From contig OX465281.1 of NCBI GenBank assembly GCA_949987705.1, positions 173,676,516 to 173,740,515 on the forward strand: DNA of 64,000 nucleotides, given 5' to 3'. Below the pieces are notes generated by a model. It was given only the letters and a program-made list of their open reading frames with translations. It had not been told where the DNA came from and ran no database searches. Each line of letters starts with the position of its first letter. Within the stretch, counting starts at the first letter, position 1. The DNA comes from Thereva unica (Eukaryota > Arthropoda > Insecta > Diptera > Therevidae). Positions 55,501 through 61,790 of the stretch are shown here, in pieces. The position numbers and the translations under genes were made by a program.

Positions 55501-58500
55501 AAAAAGCACATTATTGAGAGTTATAATTAAAATCAAAAAAATCATGATTTAAATGATTTTTTTGTTAAAATCAATGATTTTTGATTTTTTTAATTAAAAT
55601 CAAATTTTGCCCAACCCTGATTGTAACCTCCAATTTATGTTCTAATCATCAGTATTTTGTCGTCAGTCCCTTGTGTGGAGTTGCGACAAAGGACTGACGT
55701 GTGGTCAGAGTACTGATGTTTTTTTTCTGAGGTTTTTTTTTATCAAATATAGGGGTTCCTAAATTTAGTCCGCAAACATTTCTTCGCTTTTTTCAGAGTA
55801 AAACATCATGGCGCCGTTTAAAAAAAATCAGAAATTGTTAAGGGACTAAATATTAAGAAAGAAGAGAGATGCCGAAAAGGATCGTTTGATCCGAATAAAA
55901 AGTGACCCGATTACATTAGCCAAGTATAAAAAAAAACAAAGGTTGGAATACTTAAAAAAAAGAGACAAAGGACAAAGAAAACCAATTAAACTCGGGAACA
56001 ACGGATGATTAGAAAAAAGTGGAAAGAGTACTCATTAAACTATAGGCTAAAACAATTGTTGAACCGAACCACAACTAATTTTGTACCTCAGAATACACCC
56101 CCAACCACGGGCGATGAAGGGGCATCAATAGTTCCTGAAGCAAATGGACTTATCTACGAAGACCGAAAAGCTGAAGAAGCAAAAATGGGAAGCCAAGCAC
56201 AGAGGAAGCATAGAAGCAAGCAAATGAAGAAAAAGGATGCCATTATTTTAAAACTTAAAACGAAGCTAAATACTCAGCGCCAAAAATATAAAAGGATTAA
56301 AAAACAGTTAGAGGTCATAAAATCGGTTGAAAAAACGCCAGAACGAGAATTAAAGAAATGAGCGAAGATGTTACTAAAAAGAAGGAATTAGTAAAGAAGG
56401 CCCTTTTCGGTGAAGTCATGAAAATTCAGCTAGAAGAAAACTATACAAAAACAAAGAGCCACAAAGAAAAAAAAGAATTTCGACAAGTTATATCTGGAAG
56501 TGTGGTAGACAAATACAAACTAGTTGGGATGTAGGTTTGACCCCTCGGTCCACACGATTAACTTCCCAGTATGATGAACGAAGATGGAATAAACTGACTT
56601 CTTACAAAATAGTTATACGTTTAGCACTAGTGGAAAATTGGCCAGTATCAGAATTGATGACAAAGCAATCCCGAGAGAAGCTAGTTCAAATAACTATAAT
56701 AATATTAAATCCACAAAATTTTTATAGAGAATTTGTGTTTCCTGAGCTTTGGCAAACAAACATTTCCTCCGTATTTCGTTCGCTGCACTAAAGCGGGTGT
56801 TCAACTTCGTATTGAGCGGGCTATGCGCGTTTTCGAGAAAATGTCATTTAAAAAACCCCCTACAAAAAATACACACTACCACAAATTTTAAGCCCTGTAT
56901 CATAAACCAATTAACTTATAATATAATACAAAATTATATAACAATCAACATACCTTGCTTGATCACCGACATAATACACTTCCATAGATTTTATCGTTAA
57001 ACGTTAGAAATTAATGTTTTTATATCGCGCATAAACTGGCATTCCTTTTCCGCAGAAGTATTATTTTGCCTAAACTATGAACTTTATGCTCATGCGCTCG
57101 ATGATTCATAGCAGTCAGTGACTTAATATTTTTACACGTGATCTGATACATTATTACAACTACGATGATACATTTTTTTTGAAAAATTTCCACATTTTGA
57201 AAATAGAGTTTTGAGCAGAACCTTCTATGAGCGAGCCCCACTGAGCGCCGTTGACAAACTGAGAAGCGAATGACTTCATTTGGAAATACCAAAGCTTTCC
57301 GGAGATATTAGGAAAACTGTAACTGTTAAGTACTTGTCAGACTTGACCAAAAAGAACAAATTTTGCGGTAACTACTGGAAATCCCGGGATAAACCGGAAA
57401 ATCCTGAAACTGTATCACGCGTAGAAAACAATTCCGCGTCAAAAAGCGCTAATCCAAGGTTTGAAAAATTCGCGCTGTTTGTAAAGGGTAACGAAATTTT
57501 TGCACGATTTTGAAAGGTTGTCGGATTTTGACAAGTGATGTTTTGTTCGAAGGCTATCGTTGTGCAGAACCCAAAAAAGATCACTTCATTTAGAACGGGT
57601 CTCATTCCATCGAGTTTATTAGATATTAGCAAAACTTGTCAATTTAAGGTCTTTCTGACAATTAGCCGAATTTTTTCTATTAAAACAAAAAAGGCCCGAT
57701 CAAATATTATGAAATTTTTTTCAGAACATTTCTTTGTTAATATTCTTTTTTCGTCACTTCAAAGAAGTCGATACAGTTTTTAATTTGGGCGGTATCGCGC
57801 AGGTACAAAAATCTTGAACGTCGTTTAAACAAAAAAAACGGTTCGACCGAATTGTATGAAAATCTTTTCAGATCATATTTTGGTTAATACTCTTCGAACG
57901 GCACGTCAACTAAGTCGATATCTTTTATAGTTCACGCGATATCGTGCAGGTACAAACATCACTTATGTCATTTAAACAAAAAAACCGCTCAACGGAATAT
58001 TATAAAAATCTTTTCAGATTATATTGTCGCTAATACGCTTCGAACAGCACCTCAAGTAAGTCAATATCTTTCGTGGTTCGGGCGATATCGTGCAGGTACA
58101 AAAATCACTTACGCCGCTTAAGCAAAAAAACGGCTCGACCGAATTTTATGAAAATCTTTTCAGATCATATTTCGGTTAATACGCTTCGAATGACACCTCA
58201 ACGAAGTCGATATCTTTATTGGTTCGCGCGATATCGTGCAGGAAAAATGACCACATCCGTACATATGTACACACACACACCCATACTTCCTCCCAATTTT
58301 TTGCTTAAAATGCTCCTGGGTCCTTGAAAGATGAAAATACGTCGAAAACTTTGATTTCGATTTTCAGACCGATTACAATAACTTCCTATACTGGGATGAT
58401 GTGTTTCAGTTGTTGCTAAGTGCTTAAAATTTTTTAGAAACATTTTCGTTGCAGATGATTTTTGTTTATTTTTTGGTCATTATATTTTTTAACTGCTATC

Positions 58501-59177
58501 TAGTGAACAAGAAAAATTATTTTAAGTTTTAAGGTTAAGTCCTTTTCTTCGTATTTTTAGTTTGTTTATTTACTGTTAAGGAAAACTACCTCTCATGATG
58601 TAAATACTTAGAGACTGTTTTGAACACTAAGATAGTATATACTTACTTACAGTATTAAATAGTTATAGGTAATGTCCACCTACTTGATTCTTAAGATGTG
58701 TGCCATTATTAAATTCTTAACATTCTCAAAGTGACAATAAATCGAATATTTCCCTATGAAATTGTGTATTTAATCAGTACTGGGTTACCCTCGTCAGTAC
58801 CCTGGCAGCAGCTTTTAGAAAAAACGAAATAACTCACAAACTACTTAAAAAAGTGACTGGCCCGGCCCGATTTAGAACAGTATATTGATTAGATTGCCTA
58901 TCTTTTAATCCAAAATACATTTTTAAATTCTACTTAAAAAACTAATAAACAAAATAAAGGCAAAAGTTACCCAATTTTTGTATATTTACCCATAAACATT
59001 CAAGCAAAAATCGCACATATGCTCTTAAAATTTAGTGTATAATCAAGATTCATTTAATCAAGGTTTATATAAATTTTTAATTTTAGTTTAAATATCTATC
59101 TTAAAGTATAATATTTCTAATAACCTTTCTCTTTTACTTATTTCAGCTAAGTAATGAAAATATGGAATTAAAAAAAG
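39965..59177 (+). CDS. key: kenny-like IKK-gamma/NEMO-optineurin family protein (exons 1-4, 3' end outside the window)
   Basis: Four exons join in phase: 39965-40561, 40706-40808, 40858-40988 and 59147-59177. Together they give about 287 codons and then run on past the window. Residues 1-10 are MAEEESFVIL, an acidic F-x-x-L motif like the Atg8/LC3-interacting motif of Drosophila Kenny. Residues 11-185 are Ser-rich and disordered, with two more motifs, F65-S-I-L68 and F106-S-I-L109. ASFLLGEVPMDVLK leads into the coiled coil (DIIKLQNFISEYLELKDN, NTAMKQHFSIIQKWQGEM, ECQELVAKLSNENMELKK), which follows the pattern of optineurin/NEMO (N-x-x-AM, a W-x-x-x-Q/M spacing, LS-x-EN-x-LK). In flies the protein is the regulatory subunit of the IKK complex that activates Relish. 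The C-terminal ubiquitin-binding region and zinc finger would lie downstream. Optineurin-type autophagy receptor is the main alternative. Confidence 0.75.
40706..40808 (+). CDS. key: kenny-like exon 2
   Basis: Acceptor tttccag|GCC, donor AAAG|gtattg. Encodes ANVFSQFPSLCGSQAKADDI and the start of the coiled coil. Enters in phase 0 and leaves in phase 1. The preceding intron is 144 bp. Confidence 0.75.
40858..40988 (+). CDS. key: kenny-like exon 3
   Basis: Acceptor attttatag|AT, donor GCCAAG|gtaaga. The intron before it is only 49 bp (40809-40857) with a TACTAAT branch site. Encodes NLQKTNTAMKQHFSIIQ through CQELVAK. Leaves in phase 0. Confidence 0.75.
40989..41155. other. Start of intron 3
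   Basis: Donor GTAAGA and AT-rich intronic sequence up to the first MITE. Nothing else seen. Confidence 0.6.
41156..41326. mobile_element. TA-flanked palindromic MITE in intron 3
   Basis: A 171-bp hairpin. Arms begin GTTTAATACAGTGTTGGGAG and match over about 63 bp with one or two differences, with a short loop. TA lies outside each end (41154-41155 and 41327-41328). Tc1/mariner-like. Confidence 0.82.
41531..42801 (-). mobile_element. TIR DNA element with 7-bp target duplication, copy 2
   Basis: The same ends as at 17629 (CAAGACCCTCTCAACTACAG at the left; the right end has one or two changes) in the opposite orientation. GTGCATC is duplicated at 41524-41530 and 42802-42808. 1271 bp, similar to copy 1 along its length but lacking the nested MITE. 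A small hydrophobic frame (reverse strand 42120-41893, FACSFFYLCRHVKG) is shared with copy 1 (18331-18600). No transposase. Confidence 0.85.
42809..44770. repeat. Cluster of related blocks with TATGTCAGTGG and GGTGCCAT
   Basis: At least four blocks (about 42985-43035 reverse, 43355-43540 forward, 43985-44070 reverse, 44435-44760 forward) share ATGGTGCCAT, GAGCAGTCCATTA and TATATGTCAGTGG. Three share a GAGTCAAC or GACCCGTGTATCATC phrase. The 43355 and 44070 blocks face each other as inverted ends of about 80 bp. This looks like two or more diverged MITEs, and the inner part is interrupted by the element at 43545. Confidence 0.6.
43545..43961. mobile_element. MITE rich in ACTTGA/TCAAGT (3-bp duplication ACT)
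   Basis: Ends CATTAYGTTTACATG / complement bound 417 bp. ACT flanks both sides (43542-43544 and 43962-43964). The interior has more than a dozen ACTTGA or TCAAGT words in both orientations, a dense subterminal repeat pattern. No coding. Confidence 0.78.
44771..45941. other. Intronic stretch with small tandem duplications
   Basis: TGTATTTTGTTGTTGTGG occurs twice, at about 45039 and 45069. TCTCCGT/TCTACGT words repeat at 45295-45335. TCTGAATAGAGAAGACGAGG (44796) is partly inverted at 45177. No gene is supported. Confidence 0.5.
45942..46059. mobile_element. Small palindromic MITE, copy 2 (3-bp duplication GTA)
   Basis: 118 bp, arms GGGCGCTTTCAGTAATGCAG and onward, similar to copy 1 at 21392 (TGCGTGCGCAAT, GACTTATTCAG). 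GTA on both sides (45939-45941 and 46060-46062). Confidence 0.85.
46060..46929. other. Intronic stretch, no gene seen
   Basis: AT-rich to about 46530. The last 400 bp are less AT-rich and lead into the LINE. They may contain decayed LINE 5' sequence, but no frame is convincing. Confidence 0.45.
46930..49745 (+). pseudogene. CR1/Jockey-like LINE (endonuclease to 3' end), decayed
   Basis: The endonuclease remnants read DFGNIRELHANFSFVEGHLN and, in another frame, HRGIAIYARDD and FFYFLYRSPNI. After a MITE insertion the RT follows: KLRSKLLNATTFLSS, FSGSYPDSWKLAHV, AGIPQGSILSPALVLIYIND, the catalytic block SFADDGTLRY, NPTKTKYLF, HILGVTLAKDLRWNDHIFQI, RPLLEYNSLFWGGAP and DPPSHRRNVS. These are CR1/Jockey-type landmarks. 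The region carrying the first catalytic Asp (near 48790-48830) is badly decayed. Many stops and frameshifts make it dead. It lies in intron 3 of the kenny-like gene, same strand. Confidence 0.82.
47293..48122. mobile_element. TA-flanked MITE with GGGACAGTGGGGAG ends, inside the LINE
   Basis: 830 bp. Ends GGGACAGTGGGGAGTTTTGA / complement, TA outside both (47291-47292 and 48123-48124). The phrase GGGGAGTTNTGAAGCA recurs inside in both orientations (near 47498, 47707, 47735, 48080), a subterminal repeat pattern. It splits the LINE between endonuclease and RT, so it is younger. Confidence 0.88.
49746..50039. other. Intronic stretch, no gene seen
   Basis: Lies between two LINE fragments. Nothing recognisable. 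Confidence 0.5.
50040..50390 (+). pseudogene. Jockey-group LINE fragment
   Basis: The frame 50053-50385 has DVDVARFYAVLYEAFVSCIP followed by PPWFNNELRHLRNQKNRLWK and YLKRKDS, the linker between endonuclease and RT in Jockey/CR1 LINEs. It is isolated, with no flanking enzyme domains, so it is a short relic. Confidence 0.65.
50391..50702. other. Non-coding stretch downstream of gag remnant
   Basis: On the reverse strand this follows the gag frame. It has CYS-like remnants (GGGGAAATCATAAACTATAT side) but no readable knuckle. It is probably decayed BEL gag/pol sequence. Confidence 0.35.
50703..52100 (-). pseudogene. BEL/Pao gag remnant, split by a SINE
   Basis: The frame 50984-50703 has SIKKLHDTTNECLFALKNLG, VESWDAILLHLLSKKL and FLAFLELRFQALE, the DUF1759-type capsid block of BEL elements. 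Upstream of a SINE (50961-51410) the reverse strand continues with decayed phrases such as LPPISISKFSGYNE. This is a second, unrelated BEL lineage from the element at 31698, judging by the low similarity of the capsid blocks. No LTRs were identified. Confidence 0.7.
50961..51410 (-). mobile_element. tRNA-derived SINE, copy 2
   Basis: Reverse-strand copy of the SINE at 20327, 450 bp, with the tRNA-like head at the right (51410) and an A run (T on this strand) at 50961-50971. It keeps a B box GGTTCGATTCCCGG and body phrases such as GAGGCATAACACTCCAGC. It interrupts a BEL gag remnant. Confidence 0.85.
52101..52269. other. Short unassigned gap
   Basis: Nothing recognisable between the gag remnant and the LINE 3' end. 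Confidence 0.4.
52270..52946 (+). pseudogene. CR1-like LINE 3' end with (TTTGAAT)n tail
   Basis: The short frame near 52485-52685 ends RRWNSLPSHVQTEGSSGVFC...KNAEL, the C-terminal phrase of many CR1/Jockey LINE ORF2 proteins. A non-coding 3' region and an AATTTGAATTTTGAATTTGA tail (52920-52946) follow. The rest of the element is missing. Confidence 0.65.
52947..53340 (-). pseudogene. CR1-like LINE RT C-terminal fragment
   Basis: Two overlapping reverse-strand frames give SSRLVKVTLDSAES, then WGSQESYRNRIALKTKYC- type wording and MNLSNDMRWNNHIFQIGKQA, which match the LINE at 48900-49400 (ESHPISAG region to LRWNDHIFQIAKQA). It abuts the tail of the preceding LINE in opposite orientation. It is a decayed fragment. 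Confidence 0.65.
53341..53790. other. Intronic stretch, no gene seen
   Basis: AT-rich, no motif recognised. Confidence 0.5.
54117..55619 (-). mobile_element. hAT element, defective, with 8-bp duplication ATTGTAAC
   Basis: Ends CAGGGTTGGG / CCCAACCCTG with ATTGTAAC at both sides (54109-54116 and 55620-55627), diagnostic of hAT. The subterminal regions are made of ATTTAAATCATGATT words in both orientations. 1503 bp. The reverse strand carries transposase remnants. Confidence 0.92.
54188..54966 (-). pseudogene. hAT transposase remnant
   Basis: Starts MAGRKDDRYGSLTS at 54966 and breaks soon after. The frame 54732-54391 has LLACSFVMPVAEKHQIDKQI, AIHLLRPVNAPPS, TTLLDEIDEIE and VNMSIDGWSNFHNEPV, the S-x-DGW block that carries the first catalytic Asp of hAT transposases. 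The frame 54439-54188 adds YLLCATLTKEDG and a following stretch. The C-terminal catalytic and dimerisation parts are absent, so it is inactive. Confidence 0.82.
55808..56531 (+). pseudogene. Transposase-like N-terminal pseudogene of copy C
   Basis: MAPFKKNQK, then basic helices in shifted frames (KRDAEKDRLIRIKSDP, KKKQRLEYLKKRDKGQRKP), the 118-codon frame 56005-56361 (KKWKEYSLNYRLKQ, a coiled coil KLKTKLNTQRQKYKRIKKQL), and MSEDVTKKKELVKKALFGEV followed by KEFRQVISGSVVDKYKLVGM. The order and phrases match copy A. At least two frameshifts. The later cysteine and DFSENY blocks are missing here. Confidence 0.55.
56801..57640. other. Intronic stretch, no gene seen
   Basis: Several medium open frames occur on both strands but none has a recognisable motif, and they overlap each other antisense. 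Confidence 0.45.
57650..58245 (+). repeat. Tandem repeat, about 146-bp unit, four copies
   Basis: Units recognised by ATGAAAATCTTTTCAGATCA or variants, GCTTCGAACRGCACCTCAA, AGTCGATATCTTT, GCGATATCGTGCAGGTACAA and AAACGGCTCGACCGAA. The first unit (about 57660-57800) is the most diverged. Open frames across it are by-products. Confidence 0.85.
58246..59146. other. End of intron 3
   Basis: AT-rich, with a short (CA)n at 58269. It ends in a pyrimidine-rich tract and TTTCAG before exon 4. No other feature seen. Confidence 0.5.
59147..59177 (+). CDS. key: kenny-like exon 4 (31 bp)
   Basis: Acceptor ttatttcag|CTA and donor AAAAAAG|gtaatt bound 31 bp encoding LSNENMELKK. It continues exon 3 in phase 0 and keeps the coiled coil (LS-x-EN-x-LK is the corresponding optineurin phrase). 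It leaves in phase 1. Its distance of 18.2 kb from exon 3 makes RNA support desirable. Confidence 0.6.
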
Positions 59178-59226
59178 GTAATTGTTTTCATATAACTTTT
59201 AAAAATAATTAAAAAAGTTTAAACAT

Positions 59227-61790
59227 TTGATAAAGTTTTCTGTAATTCCTAATTGGAGGCCAGTTAGTAAACCTGAAAATGACTGGGACAGCTACAAAAG
59301 TCGTCTCAGGGAGTTCAAATATGAACTGCGAAACTCAAAAAGGGAATCCTGGAAAACCTTTTGTGCGACAATAGAAGGTTTTTCGGATGCCGCAAGAATG
59401 AGAAAAGTTCTCTCGAAAAGCCCAATGTGCCAAGAAATGCTGCAACAAGCAGACGGTACATGGACCACGAGCAGTCAGGAGTCATTGAAACTCCTACTCG
59501 ATACTCACTTTCCTGGCTCAACATCTCTTGCTGCATCTGCAGAAACAGGTTTTGAGGGCCCAGCTAGCACACATAATTTAGGCACCATCGACAGATTGAT
59601 AAACAGGGATTTACTCCTGTGGTCCATAGAAGGTTTCATGCCTTATAAAACACCAGGACTAGATGGAATTTATCCCATTGAGATTCAGAAAGTCAGTGAC
59701 CTAATTCTGAATTGGCTCGCAGCCATCTATAGGAGCTCCCTCAGCCTAAGCTACATTCCAACATCCTGGAGAGTAGCGAAGGTAGCTTTCATTCCGAAAG
59801 CGGTAAAATCTCCTACCACAATCCAAAAGACTTGAGACCTATATGTCTCACGTCCTTTCTCCTCAAGATACTAGAAAGACTTGTGGAGATCCATGTTAAG
59901 CAAAGCATTGATAAAAAATTGCGTTCTCCCTCGCAGCATGCCTACACGAAAGGTAAATCAGTAGACACTGCTCTCCACTCTTTGGTAGCGGTCATCGAAA
60001 GATCCCTTGAATTCAAGGAATTCACGTTGGCTGCTTTCTTAGGTATTGAAGGTGCGTTCAACAATGTTGAACCTTCTGCGGTCACGAGGGCACTCCAGCG
60101 TCTGAATGTTGATGGGTGCTCCAAGTCCTTTATTGATCAGCTGCTAGGGTGCAGGGTCATAAAGTCTAGCCTGGGGCTTTCGGAAGAAGTCAGACGGGTC
60201 AAAAGAGGCACACCACAAGGTGGGGCCTTATCGCCGCTCCTTTATATGACTAAAGGAGTCTGGGTGCACCACGGTGGCCTATGCTGATGATATTGTGCTG
60301 GTGGTGACCGGCAAGTACATCTCAACAATAAGAGATATAATGCAACAAGCATTGAATATTCTTTCTCATTGGGCCACTACAAAGGGTCTAGGCGTCAACC
60401 CAGCCAAGACTGAAGTAGTGCTCTTTACTGGGGCCTTAAACCCCACATCGTCCACTGGCTCTATATAGCCGTAATCAGACCTATTCTTATGCATGGCATA
60501 TCGGTATGGTGGACTGCATTACAGAAGATTACGTATCGTAAGATACTGGAAAGGGTCCAAAGAACAGCTGAGCTGTGTATCAGTGGTGCAATGAGAAGCA
60601 CCCCTACAGCTGCGCTGGATGTCTTATTGCATCTTACCCCTTTGGATATACACGCCGATTAAGTGGCAGCCTAGACGGCTGCCAGGACAAAGGCTTCTCT
60701 TGGATGGACTCCATACTCATATGGCCATTCATCCATCCTTAGGAAATTCGCCACCACTGCGAACAACCTAGATTATACTACACCTACGTGGACCTTGGAG
60801 AAAGGTTTCAATACCATCATTCCGGCCAGAGATGACTGGACAGATGGTGTTATCCCAACTGGGTCATTATGTATCTTCACAGATGGCTCAAAAATTGGGA
60901 ATAATGTAGGCTCTGGTATCTTTTCCGAGGCATTAAATATAAATACCTCTCTTCGTCCACCCGACCACTGCAGCGTCTTCCAAGCGGAAGTCACTGCGAT
61001 CTGGGAGGCTCTCGAATGGTTGAAGATAAATAATATATCTCATAAGAATATATGTATTCTATCGGATAGCCAGGCGGCCCTCAAGGCTCTTAATTCTGTC
61101 GTCACAACATCCACGAATCTTCTGAACTGCCGCAGGTCTCTGTGTGAGACTGCCACTCAGTTTGATATAACACTGTGTTGGGTTCCTGGACACAGTGGGA
61201 TTAGGGGAAAGTGTAGGGCAAATGAGCTTGCTAGACAGGGAACCGAAGTGGAAAGGACACCCCACTTAACCCGAATGGGAATGCCCTTAGCCGTCTATAA
61301 ACTAGCTGTGAGAAAAATCAGCTTAGCTCGAGCCGGGCTGAGATGGACCACAGCAACGGTTTGTCGCACTCTTCATGCAATGTGGCCAACTTTGGACGCA
61401 AAGCGTTCAAAATCTCTGGTTCAGTTGAACAAAAAGGAGATAAGCCACGTGGTAAGGGTGCTGACTGGTCACTGTCCCTTCGGCCCACACGCCGAAAGAT
61501 TAGGACTCCCCCACAACGACTTATGTAGAAGTTGTGGTAATGAAGAAGAGGAAGAAACTGTCTCCCATCTTCTCTGTACATGTCCCGCCCTAGCAAGGAA
61601 AAGAGGGACCTTACTTGGCTCACCTTTCCTTGATGGATTGAGCGAGCTGCAAAATATTGGTGTCTCTAGACTCTGTCGCTTTATCAAAAGCTCGAAATGG
61701 CTTGAAATGGCCTGAACTATGTCCCAATACCAGAATGGCATTACAATGGGCCCAATGGCGTGCCTAATTGGGCTCCCTGGTGGGGGCAGC
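59227..61790 (+). pseudogene. LINE with RT and RNase H (LOA/I-like), decayed
   Basis: Frame 1 (59227-59835): TPGLDGIYPIEIQ, SLSYIPTSWRVAKVAFIPK. Frame 2 (59832-60287): LRPICLTSFLLKILERLVE, QHAYTKGKSVDTALHSLV, FLGIEGAFNNV and KRGTPQGGALSPLLY. Frame 3: VAYADDIVLVV and NPAKTEVVLF. Then a decayed stretch and a long frame (60795-61715) with a RNase H domain (LCIFTDGSKIGNNVGSGIFS, FQAEVTAIWEALEW, LSDSQAALKAL, WVPGHSGIRGKCRANELA) and a C-terminal CCHC-like CRSCG...HLLCTC. The FLGIEGAF block has Gly where the first catalytic Asp of RT is expected. The tail is TTTCAACCTAACCTAAACTA. 5'-truncated, with no endonuclease. Confidence 0.85.

Larger units (their letters stand above)
53791..56800 (+). mobile_element. 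Unnamed transposon family, copy C, split by a hAT element
   Basis: Begins near CGTCAGTCCGTTGTGCG (53789) and has an inverted pair CGTCAGTCCCTTGT / ACAAAGGACTGACG at 55661-55699, comparable to the CAGTCC/GGACTG pair of copies A and B. A start ATCATGGCGCCG (55808) and a basic coding region follow. The hAT insertion at 54117-55619 sits in the 5' part. The right end is not resolved. Confidence 0.55.

Noticed and set aside
57020..58443. Medium-length frames on both strands in intron 3
   Set aside because: They overlap antisense to each other or span the 146-bp tandem repeat and lack domains, codon bias or splice context that I can recognise.
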